64,000 nt of DNA from Amphiduros pacificus (Eukaryota > Annelida > Polychaeta > Phyllodocida > Hesionidae), in NCBI GenBank assembly GCA_949316495.1, contig OX439002.1:9207501-9271500 (forward strand), read 5' to 3'. How positions within the stretch are numbered: the first letter of the stretch is position 1; each line of letters opens with the position of its first letter. Below the pieces are notes generated by a model that made no database searches, was not told the DNA's origin, and saw only the letters and a program-made list of their open reading frames with translations. Positions 11,088 through 23,000 of the stretch are shown in pieces. The translations under genes were made by a program, and so were the position numbers.

Positions 11088-14000
11088 GTGAGTCTTGTCA
11101 CGTGCAGATAGTCATTTAGTGTACATTAACAAATGATATCATTTTCAAAATCTCTTTTTATACAAGCTGTATTGTTTGATTGTCCCAAAAAACCTCAACT
11201 TAGAATTGAATGTTAATATCTCACCTTAGACGACATGCAAAATTTCAATATCGATTTTCTTTGTGACACGGATTTTTATACTCATTACCAATAAACTTGG
11301 TAATATGCTTTCTTTGTTGACATTTGTTTGTTTTTGTTGATTCTTTATTTTGCTTGTTTATGTTTTTTCATCTGTGTTGCATGTGGAGCACCACCTTTTC
11401 TTGTTTGGCCGGATCAACACATTTGTTTTTCTGAATTAGCAGAACGAATCTAATGGTGAAATTTTGGGTATTTTCAATTTAATAGGCTATTCCCTGCAAG
11501 CCCTTAAATTTGATGTGTACATTTGATAAGTACGTTTTTCCAGTAACTACAAAGCCTAGACAAGAATTATCTATATATACAGAAGGACGAGATTTTTAAA
11601 GAATGAATAGATTTGACTCTTCTCTGCAATCATGTATGTCTTATGTTCGATATATTAATTTTCATCTGAAGCAGAGTAGAGACATTCATTCACAAAGAGA
11701 AATAAGTGAATTTAACTTGTATAACATATTTGCGAACATATCGCTAATCGCTATCCTGCACTTTCGCCATTGCCAGGTTGGAAGCTAATGTGGTTGTCTT
11801 TGTGTGTTCAGTGAGCGTGGGTGTTTCTTGCAAGAATGTAACATTTGATCATGGCTTTATGCAATTAAGTAATGTCCAGTCTTACAAACGGATATGCCCC
11901 ACTATAGCACATACATAATCGACTGTCCATGTCTGGTTGGATAATATAATCATTGCCAAAGATCAAAATGCGCGAAGTTATCAAGCGTTAGCTCTAATGT
12001 CAATAGTTACTGAGGGATATACCCAACTATCCTAAATATATGATCAGCTGTCTATGCTGTCTGATAACATAATCATATAGTCAAAAACCAAAATGCCGAA
12101 CAGCTCTCACTTCTATGACTCATTGATTTTCTATGCATAATATTGTCCTAGACTAATGTCCATAATTAAAGGACGGAAATTATATTTATGTACCTGTGTG
12201 GCTACGGTATCATCAACTACCATTTTGGAACATGATCATATGGTCTCCTTTTCATTAACTATGGCTTATTTACTATGGGCATGATACAATTACCACAATC
12301 TGGTCCATACCCTTCAGACCCAGAAGTATTTATAAATAATAAGGGACATCAAAATCATGTGCTGTCTGCAAACCAAATGATAAAAATAGGTTTGATCTCG
12401 GCCATGTGTCTATATATAGCATTACTATATATATAAACTAAGGGCATGAAAGCTCTTGCACCACATTTATGTCAATCTGATGTTTGAAATCAGATTAAAA
12501 ATACTTATGTACATCCTAAAATTTAAAGGATATCATCCATTCAATGATAAGATACCAAAGCATTTTTAAAAAGTGAAAACTTTACCTTATGGCTTTCAAA
12601 AATATTTGTTTGATGAAGCTGAAAATTGTGTTCCAAGAGAAATAAGAAAAGACCGGTGGTTGGGTGGTGAAACACCCTGGAAATAATATCATTCCCTAAG
12701 AAACATACAAATTTTACGCCCCCTATTGTTTAATAGCTCACACTATTTGCAAAGAGCTACAAGGCATTGTCACGCCCCACTGAGCACAGGATAAAAGTAT
12801 CATATGGGACACTATTGATTTCCACCATTCCCTCTATTGGATCACAGGCTTTTCTGATTTTTGTACAAGGGATCTCAGATTTGGGCAGAAATATTACTTA
12901 AGGTAAGGCTAGGTTAAGTTTTGAAACACTGAAATTAAAGAATGGATGATACAGATTAGAAATATCCACACCTCAAGGTCATAAATGTAAAATTAATAAC
13001 TTTATACATGGAATGAAAATGATCTCATCCAAGGGTGTGATTTCAGCTTTCATCCCTTTAGTTGTATATAAGTAAAGGGGGAATTGACATTGATCACACA
13101 ATTTCAACACTATCATAGCTTTTCAGATTCCCTGTGTTCAAAATATTGTTACAAAGACTGAATTTAGATTCGTTAATATGAGCTGAAATATCCTACCTTT
13201 GATATTCCTCCAACAGAATAATACAAATAAGAGGTGCGCTTTAAAACAATTGTCACCCCTATGAAGCTGGACAGGGAATGGGAAGGTTAAACACAGAGCA
13301 ATCACCATTTCTCCAAGTTGGGACGGTTGGCCAGATTTATATTCTGCTCAATGTCACTTTCATGTATTGCTTTGACAAAATACTCACTTTCATCTCTATC
13401 TCGTCGTTTCCCTCATACTTAAGGAGATAAAAAGGCCACCTCTGTGTCACTTTTAATCTTGGGATTACTTGCTTTGACATATCTTTCTTGAAAGCCATGT
13501 GTTTTTTATTCGGTGGTTAGTTTTTTCACTTTCAAAGTACAAAATTTGAGATTAAACTAAATATTTCAAAATCTGATTGATTGATATGTGCACAGATCCG
13601 AAACGTTCAGAGTATGCATTAATTCCTGTAAATATTATGATTACTAATCCGTGATTAACTTGTGCATCCATACATGATGAAGAGAACAGGCTGTCCATAA
13701 ATAACATCACTAGAAATGGCAGACATAGGGATATAACTTTTTTACTACTCAGAATATATCTACAAATGATATGTGATCGAATGTCAACCTTCTTAGGCTA
13801 TTTTGATCAAATATTGCCAGTGACCTTGAAGTGACCTTTCAATGACCTTGAAAATAGAAAGCCTATTTCCACAAAATATTCGACATATTTTATTATCCTA
13901 TCATCTACATATTTCAAATACGAGTCCTTATTCATCAAAATCTGTTCATGATCAACAATTTGAGAGCAATTTATAGTTGTGCGGTCAATCTATAAGGGAA

Positions 14001-17000
14001 AACAGAGGAAAATACTATAATACTAAGTCTTTTTGAAATAATATAAAAATGCCAGCTTATTGGGGGTTAGTTTATGAAAATATATAGAATACTGCACAGA
14101 AAAACACATTAATACGAAAAAGAAATTGAAAAAAAAGTCCATCAATTTCAAGATTTATTATGAAGCTAAAATGATTAAAAATAGCTTAAATCGGTAGGGT
14201 TACAAAAGTGACAAATTGACGGACTTTAATTTGACCTCACATTTATTTTGGAGATATTATATAAATTTAATATAAATCTAATTTCAGAAAATAATCAGCA
14301 ATAAGTTGCTCTTATCATAATAATACCTAAAAAAGAAGAAATATTCCCTGAATAATATGAGAAAATTAGTCATGAATAGAAATGATTAAAAACAAAAATA
14401 TAATAAAAAATATATTGAATGTAGAGCCAATTGGGTTATAACATTTTGATAATTTTTGAAAAAATGACATTCTATGTGGTTGAAATGGCATTCTATGTGG
14501 TTGAACACGGCCAATATTAAATGTCACTGAAAGTGCTCTACAGGGTGCTTTCTGGACGTCCGCTCCTCCCACTGCTATAAACCTGTTACATGCGCTATGT
14601 CACTCATTCTCGCTAATGATAAAGAAATGTAAATGATTCAATTCCAGTTTGTCTTCATCTGTTGAAGAATTGCTAAGGTTATTTTTTCTTTACCAATTGT
14701 AAGATATGATCATGAAATTACATATATAGAGAAAACAAAGATTTTGTAAACTAAAATTGAATGGCATAAACATGCTCTTATAAATTGTCAGACAACAAGA
14801 AATATTTACTTCAAATACTATATTTCTGTGATATGAAATAGAAATATCAGAATCATATGAATGATTGATGTCATACGATGTACAATAACAATACTATCAA
14901 GATTGTCAGGGACAAGATGAATATGTTTGTGAAATTGAAAGGTTCACCTGTTAAATTAAGTTTTGCACTTGCTTGGTGACATATTCTGGAATAGGATAGA
15001 AAACAAAAGATAATTGGTTGCGCAAAATAATGTGTCAAAGATCGCGAAATTCATTACTTTATAATGACTAGAAGCATTGTTAATGGTCACGTACATTGTT
15101 TTTGAGTGTTGATATTGTTTATGATGAAATGTTTTTGATCAACAATTATTTCTTAGATGTTCCTTCAAAATTACACAGTAAATATACATCGTTTTCATTA
15201 TTTTAGAATAAATGTAATCTTGAATCCCCTTTAGCCTTGTGTTTGTACAATGCAATGGCCAGAGCAGATATAAGCTTGTGTTAAGAACAACACACACACA
15301 GGGGCACGTGTGTACTTTCCGGGGGCGTGAGTACCTGAGCAATTACAGGCTAGTGTATCGATACGTTGGAACAAACAATTCAACAATGTCCTTCATTGTA
15401 TCTTTTAGTATTCTTGATTAGTTTTCTGGTACTCTTATTATTGTGGTTTGTTTCTAAGATAACCACCAAGTCTATTTATTTCGCTCTATGCATAGGACCT
15501 TTGTGCACTTACCTTTATAAAATATATACCTTTCTTTGACCTTTCAATGACCTTGAAAATAGAAAGCCTATTTCCACAAAATATTCGACATGTTTTATTA
15601 TCCTATCATCTACATATTTCAAATACGAGTCCTTATTCATCAAAATCTGTTCATGATCAACAATTTGAGAGCAATTTATAGTTGTGCGGTCAATCTATAA
15701 GGGAAAACAGAGGAAAATACTATAATACTAAGTCTTTTTGAAATAATATAAAAATGCCAGCTTATTGGGGGTTAGTTTATGAAAATATATAGAATACTGC
15801 ACAGAAAAACACATTAATACGAAAAAGAAATTGAAAAAAAAGTCCATCAATTTCAAGATTTATTATGAAGCTAAAATGATTAAAAATAGCTTAAATCGGT
15901 AGGGTTACAAAAATGACAAATTGACGGTCTTTAATTTGACCTCACATTTATTTTGGAGATATTATATAAATTTAATATAAATCTAATTTCAGAAAATAAT
16001 CAGCAATAAGTTGCTCTTATCATAATAATACCTAAAAAAGAAGAAATATTCCCTGAATAATATGAGAAAATTAGTCATGAATAGAAATGATTTAAAACAA
16101 AAATATAATAAAAAATATATTGAATGTAGAGCCAATTGGGTTATAACATTTTGATAATTTTTGAAAAAATGACATTCTATGTGGTTGAAATGGCATTCTA
16201 TGTGGTTGAACACGGCCAATATTAAATGTCACTGAAAGTGCTCTGCAGGGTGCTTTCTGGACGTCCGCTCCTCCCACTGCTATAAACCCGTTACATGCGC
16301 TATGTCACTCATTCTCGCTAATGATAAAGAAATGTAAATGATTCAATTCCAGTTTGTCTTCATCTGTTGAAGAATTGCTAAGGTTATTTTTTCTTTACCA
16401 ATTGTAAGATATGATCATGAAATTACATATATAGAGAAAACAAAGATTTTGTAAACTAAAATTGAATGGCATAAACATGCTCTTATAAATTGTCAGACAA
16501 CAAGAAATATTTACTTCAAATACTATATTTCTGTGATATGAAATAGAAATATCAGAATCATATGAATGATTGATGTCATACGATGTACAATAACAATACT
16601 ATCAAGATTGTCAGGGACAAGATGGATATGTTCGTGAAATTGAAAGGTTCACCTGTTAAATTAAGTTTTGCACTTGCTTGGTGACATATTCTGGAATAGG
16701 ATAGAAAACAAAAGATAATTGGTTGCGCAAAATAATGTGTCAAAGATCACGAAATTCATTACTTTATAATGACTAGAAGCATTGTTAATGGTCACGTACA
16801 TTGTTTTTGAGTGTTGATATTGTTTATGATGAAATATTTTTGATCAACAATTATTTCTTAGATGTTCCTTCAAAATTACACAGTAAATATACATCGTTTT
16901 CATTATTTTAGAATAAATGTAATCTTGAATCCCCTTTAGCCTTGTGTTTGTACAATGCAATGGCCAGAGCAGATATAAGCTTGTGTTAAGAACAACACAC

Positions 17001-20000
17001 ACACAGGGGCACATGTGTACTTTGCGGGGGCGTGAGTACCTGAGCAATTACAGGCGAGTGTATCGATACGTTGGAACAAACAATTCAACAATGTCCTTCA
17101 TTGTATCTCTCAGTATTCTTGATTAGTTTTCTGGTACTCTTATTATTGTGGTTTGTTTCTAAGATAATCATTAAGTCTATTTATTTCGCTCTATGCATAG
17201 GACCTTTGTTGCACTTACCTTCATAAAATATATACCTTTCTTTAAACATATATCAGAATGACAACAAATTAATGTGTGACTGTATTGCTTTGATAAAACT
17301 AAAAACCTTATCAGTGTTACAAGGTACGCTTTCCCAGTTGAAACCTATTACTAATATAATGTATGAAAGAATGTCAACATCTTTATAGTTATATAATAGA
17401 ATATCTACAATTAAAATATCTGATTCGAACTTAATTTACAAGATTAACAAAGAACGATACCTTGATTTTATTTGATACATAATACAGTAAATGATTAACA
17501 TTCGATTCAAAATAAAGCACTGTTCGAAGAGTTTGTCATATAAGTGGAGGTTGGGAGGTGGTGGGTTCGACTCCCACTGTCGGCACTGTTACTTTGTCAT
17601 ATAAGTGGAGGTTGGGAGGTGGTGGGTTCGACTCCCACTGTCAGCACTGTTACTTTGTCATATAAGTGGAGGTTGGGAGGTGGTGGTTTCAACTCCCACT
17701 GTCAGCACTGTTACTTTGTCATATAAGTGGAGGTTGGGAGGTGGTGGGTTCGACTCCCACTGTCAGCACTGTTACTTTGTCATATAAGTGGAGGTTGGGA
17801 GGTGGTGGTTTCAAATCCCACTGTCAGCACTGTTACTTTGTCATATAAGTGGAGGTTGGGAGGTGGTGGGTTCGACTCCCACTGTCAGCACTGTTACTTT
17901 GTCATATAAGTGGAGGTTGGGAGGTGGTGGTTTCAACTCCCACTGTCAGCACTGTTACTTTGTCATATAAGTGGAGGTTGGGAGGTGGTGGGTTCGACTC
18001 CCACTGTCGGCACTGTTACTTTGTCATATAAGTGGAGGTTGGGAGGTGGTGGTTTCGACTCCCACTGTCGGCACTGTTACTTTGTCATATAAGTGGAGGT
18101 TGGGAGGTGGTGGGTTCGACTCCCACTGTCAGCACTGTTACTTTGTCATATAAGTGGAGGTTTGGAGGTGGTGGTTTCAATTCCCACTGTCAGCACTGTT
18201 ACTTTGTCATATAAGTGGAGGTTGGGAGGTGGTGGGTTCGACTCCCACTTTCAGCACTGTTACTTTGTCATATAAGTGGAGGTTGGGAGGTGGTGGTTTC
18301 AACTCCCACTGTCAGCACTGTTACTTTGTCATATAAGTGGAGGTTGGGAGGTGGTGGATTCGACTCCCACTGTCAGCACTGTTACTTTGTCATATAAGTG
18401 GAGGTTGGGAGGTGGTGGTTTCGACTCCCACTGTCGGCACTGTTACTTTGTCATATAAGTGGAGGTTGGGAGGTGGTGGTTTCGACTCCCACTGTCGGCA
18501 CTGTTACTTTGTCATATAAGTGGAGGTTGGGAGGTGGTGGGTTCGACTCCCACTGTCAGCACTGTTACTTTGTCATATAAGTGGAGGTTGGGAGGTGGTG
18601 GATTCGACTCCCACTGTCAGCACTGTTACTTTGTCATATAAGTGGAGGTTGGGAGGTGGTGGGTTCGACTCCCACTGTCAGCACTGTTACTTTGTCATAT
18701 AAGTGGAGGTTGGGAGGTGGTGGTTTCGACTCCCACTGTCGGCACTGTTACTTTGTCATATAAGTGGAGGTTGGGAGGTGGTGGGTTCGACTCCCACTGT
18801 CAGCACTGTTACTTTGTCATATAAGTGGAGGTTGGGAGGTGGTGGTTTCGACTCCCACTGTCGGCACTGTTACTTTGTCATATAAGTGGAGGTTGGGAGG
18901 TGGTGGGTTCGACTCCCACTGTCAGCACTGTTACTTTGTCATATAAGTGGAGGTTGGGAGGTGGTGGGTTCGACTCCCACTGTCAGCACTGTTACTTTGT
19001 CATATAAGTGGAGGTTGGGAGGTGGTGGTTTCAACTCCCACTGTCAGCACTGTTACTTTGTCATATAAGTGGAGGTTGGGAGGTGGTGGGTTCGACTCCC
19101 ACTGTCAGCACTGTTACTTTGTCATATAAGTGGAGGTTGGGAGGTGGTGGTTTCGACTCCCACTGTCGGCACTGTTACTTTGTCATATAAGTGGAGGTTG
19201 GGAGGTGGTGGGTTCGACTCCCACTGTCAGCACTGTTACTTTGTCATATAAGTGGAGGTTGGGAGGTGGTGGTTTCGACTCCCACTGTCGGCACTGTTAC
19301 TTTGTCATATAAGTGGAGGTTGGGAGGTGGTGGGTTCGACTCCCACTGTCAGCACTGTTACTTTGTCATATAAGTGGAGATTGGGAGGTGGTGGGTTCGA
19401 CTCCCACTGTCAGCACTGTTACTTTGTCATATAAGTGGAGGTTGGGAGGTGGTGGTTTCGACTCCCACTGTCGGCACTGTTACTGTGTCAAATAAGTGGA
19501 GGTTGGGAGGTGGTGGGTTCGACTCCCACTGTCAGCACTGTTACTTTGTCATATAAGTGGAGGTTGGGAGGTGGTGGTTTCAATTCCCACTGTCAGCACT
19601 GTTACTTTGTCATATAAGTGGAGGTTGGGAGGTGGTGGGTTCGACTCCCACTTTCAGCACTGTTACTTTGTCATATAAGTGGAGGTTGGGAGGTGGTGGT
19701 TTCAACTCCCACTGTCAGCACTGTTACTTTGTCATATAAGTGGAGGTTGGGAGGTGGTGGGTTCGACTCCCACTGTCGGCACTGTTACTTTGTCATATAA
19801 GTGGAGGTTGGGAGGTGGTGGGTTCGACTCCCACTGTCAGCACTGTTACTTTGTCATATAAGTGGAGGTTGGGAGGTGGTGGTTTAAATTCCCACTGTCA
19901 GCACTGTTACTTTGTCATATAAGTGGAGGTTGGGAGGTGGTGGGTTCGACTCCCACTGTCAGCACTGTTACTTTGTCATATAAGTGGAGGTTGGGAGGTG

Positions 20001-23000
20001 GTGGTTTCAACTCCCACTGTCAACACTGTTACTTTGTCATATAAGTGGAGGTTGGGAGGTGGTGGGTTCGACTCCCACTGTCGGCACTGTTACTTTGTCA
20101 TATAAGTGGAGGTTGGGAGGTGGTGGGTTCGACTCCCACTGTCAGCACTGTTACTTTGTCATATAAGTGGAGGTTGGGAGGTGGTGGTTTCAACTCCCAC
20201 TGTCAGCACTGTTACTTTCACACTGATTAAGGATAAAGTATACATATAGATGTACCGAACTGGAGTATTGAACTATATTACATAAAGCTCTAAGAATGGC
20301 CTGGCTTCCTTTGCCTTTCCTTAAGAAACCAAGTGCAGGGCATGATGGGATATCCCCCTGTGGAGTCCGGACTTTGTAAGTGAAGAGACTAACATGTTGA
20401 TGTGGTAGACCCGGGGTGACAGGGAGGCCAAATGTAACCGGGAAGCCTCGGGTCAACCTCCAGACTGAGGGAGGCATGCAGATCTAAATGGCTCTCAGAC
20501 CAACATCTGAGACTCAATTTACTTGATTTTCAGGTAATTTACTGAATTATTATTTGCGAATAATGTTTTTGCTTAAAAAATGATTGATTTCCTTCACAAA
20601 TAATTCACTTTCTACTCAAATTATGTACTTGCTATAATTCAATTTTGCTATAGCAAGCTTTACAAAAAAGATAATTTACTTCTAAAATCACAGCAAACTT
20701 TTGAAACTCAAGGTATTGGGGTACTTCTATGTTAGCAATGAAATCTTGAAATCTATTCTTGCCTGCACTGGCAACCAACATATGGGTAACCCAGCATACA
20801 GGGAATTGCCGTATACTAGGGTTGATGTCACAAATGCATTAGCTAGAGCATTTGCAGTTGTCTTATCTAGACTATTTCTAATATGTGATATATTCTTTAC
20901 ATGAAAATAGCCATTTTTGCACATGATTTTAAGTAGTTGTTTCATTGTTACTTCCTGATCGAAAAAGACCCCGAGGCCATTGACTCTGTTCACCAACCAG
21001 AATTTCAGATGGCATTTCATTGTTTTTAAAATTAGATTGTTTCCCACATAATAGTAATTTATGCCTCAGTCACATTTGCACCGGGCGCCGGCCGGGATGC
21101 ATACATCGGCCGACTTCCCCGTCTGCCGGGCGCCGGGGAGTTTATAAGCAACAATCTGAAAGATGCCGTAGCTGTGGTCACATTATTAAAGGGCACCGCA
21201 CGGCATGTGCAAGACTGAATAGCACAGACGTCTGTAGGATATCTTAAAGACGTCTAGATCATTGACAGACGTCTGTGAGATATCCTTCAGACGTCTGTCT
21301 CATTTGACAGACGTCTGAAGGACATCCCAAAGACGTATATGTGATATCGCAAGGAGCCCGTGGGATCATCTGACGATGGTCTGTGAACACATGAAATAAA
21401 AATAATCCTATTTTCACCGCACGATGCCACCGGCAGCCTTAAGATAATCTGCCGATGTGCCTGCGGGACACTGCCGGGACCCTGCCGTGTACTTTAAGAT
21501 GATATTTGCTGATAAGACATCGGGGAAACGCCTGCAACTTTTAAGTCTTAAAGATGTCCAATTGTGGCCGATGATCTCCCGGTGCCCGCAAGGCAATCTG
21601 AACTGCCGGCCGATTGTGTAAAAAATACTCATCGGCCGGGTATCTTTGCTGAAATCGGTGCAATTGTGACTGAGGCATCAGTCTTACCATCATTTATTTC
21701 CACTTTGTCTTCTACTAAGAATTCCTTGACACTCCTAATGCATTTCACTAGTTTATTGTTTTGTACTTTTAGTAATGTAGTCTCTGTGCTATAAAATTCC
21801 TTGTATGCTGATTGGAACATGCTTTGAATATTATTTGTTCTGAGGTGGCTAACATGCTGTTTAGCCACTGCACTCTCATCTAATTTATATAGATAGGCTA
21901 CGTTTGACACAGGTCTGTAATTGTTTCTAGCATCTCTAGGCCTATTTTTGCATACAGGTCTGTAAGAAATTTATGTTATAATAAAGGCTCTGTTAAAACA
22001 GACTGTTACCAAGCGAACGGAGACGACGAGGGCCAATCTGAAAATATCCAGGGGGGATATTCTCATAATTTTAACCCATGTAGGCTGGGTTGGAATTGAA
22101 AAACCCAGAACCTGATTTATGACTGACTTAAATTTTGATATCCTGATTTAGGGATGATATAAAGTTAAAAATGATACCTTGAATATGGGGTGATGCAATA
22201 AGAAAATGATACACTGTTTTTTTTAGTTCTATGATAGTAACCCCCACGGTCAGCCAGTCCAGCTGATATCTGTGTGTACACATGTCAGAAATTTATAGCA
22301 GTGTTGAATTTTAACACTGCAGGATGTAGATCCAGAGTTCAGGTCACACATGTCTCAACCTCCACCACAGGCAGCCAGAGCGATATCATTAGTTTTATAA
22401 ACAGGAAGGTTAATACTTTGTGCATAGGACAAGACAGAGAGTGGTTGGTTCTTTCTCTTGTGCCATGAAAACAAACACTTTTAACATTTTGAAAGACAGT
22501 GGAATTACAAGATGACATGTGAGACACAACATTCAGCTCAATTGCAATTAGTGGTGGGTATTTTAACACAGAATTTTGGAGGATATGTACTTCTGAGGGG
22601 CCTGCAGATCACAAACCTGCCTGTCAGTGTCACAAACTGGCAAACACCTCAACTGCATAAATAAATATAGAATTTTATTTTTGTTTTGCAAATGTAGAAT
22701 ATAGGAAAATTAACAACTTTATGCAGAAAAGAAAGGTATGCTATATGTTTCACTGTGTTAAATATGTCTGAGTTTCAAACAGTTGCCAGTCACTGTAGTC
22801 TACATTTATGGCAACTTCAAGATGATGAGAAAATATAAATATCATTTTCAAAAAGGAAACTGTATACAAATTCTTTTTAAAAAAAAAAGACTTTCTTGTT
22901 AATAAGTGTTCTGATAATGGCTAGTTTTAAGATATCTGGCATAATGGTTGAATTGAATTAATTTGGATTGAATCATTTTACTTCAGCCATGTCCAATGCT

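Noticed and set aside
14366-16277. Pair of near-identical short open frames (MGGADVQKAPCRALS)
   Set aside because: They occur because the 1.7-kb segment is duplicated. No homology, splice sites or codon signal is evident.
17532-20215. CRISPR-like array
   Set aside because: There are no unique spacers, the whole 61-bp unit repeats, and the genome is eukaryotic.
17544-20230. More than forty overlapping 60-codon open frames
   Set aside because: Each is one frame of the 61-bp repeat. The period is not a multiple of three and no start or splice context supports them.
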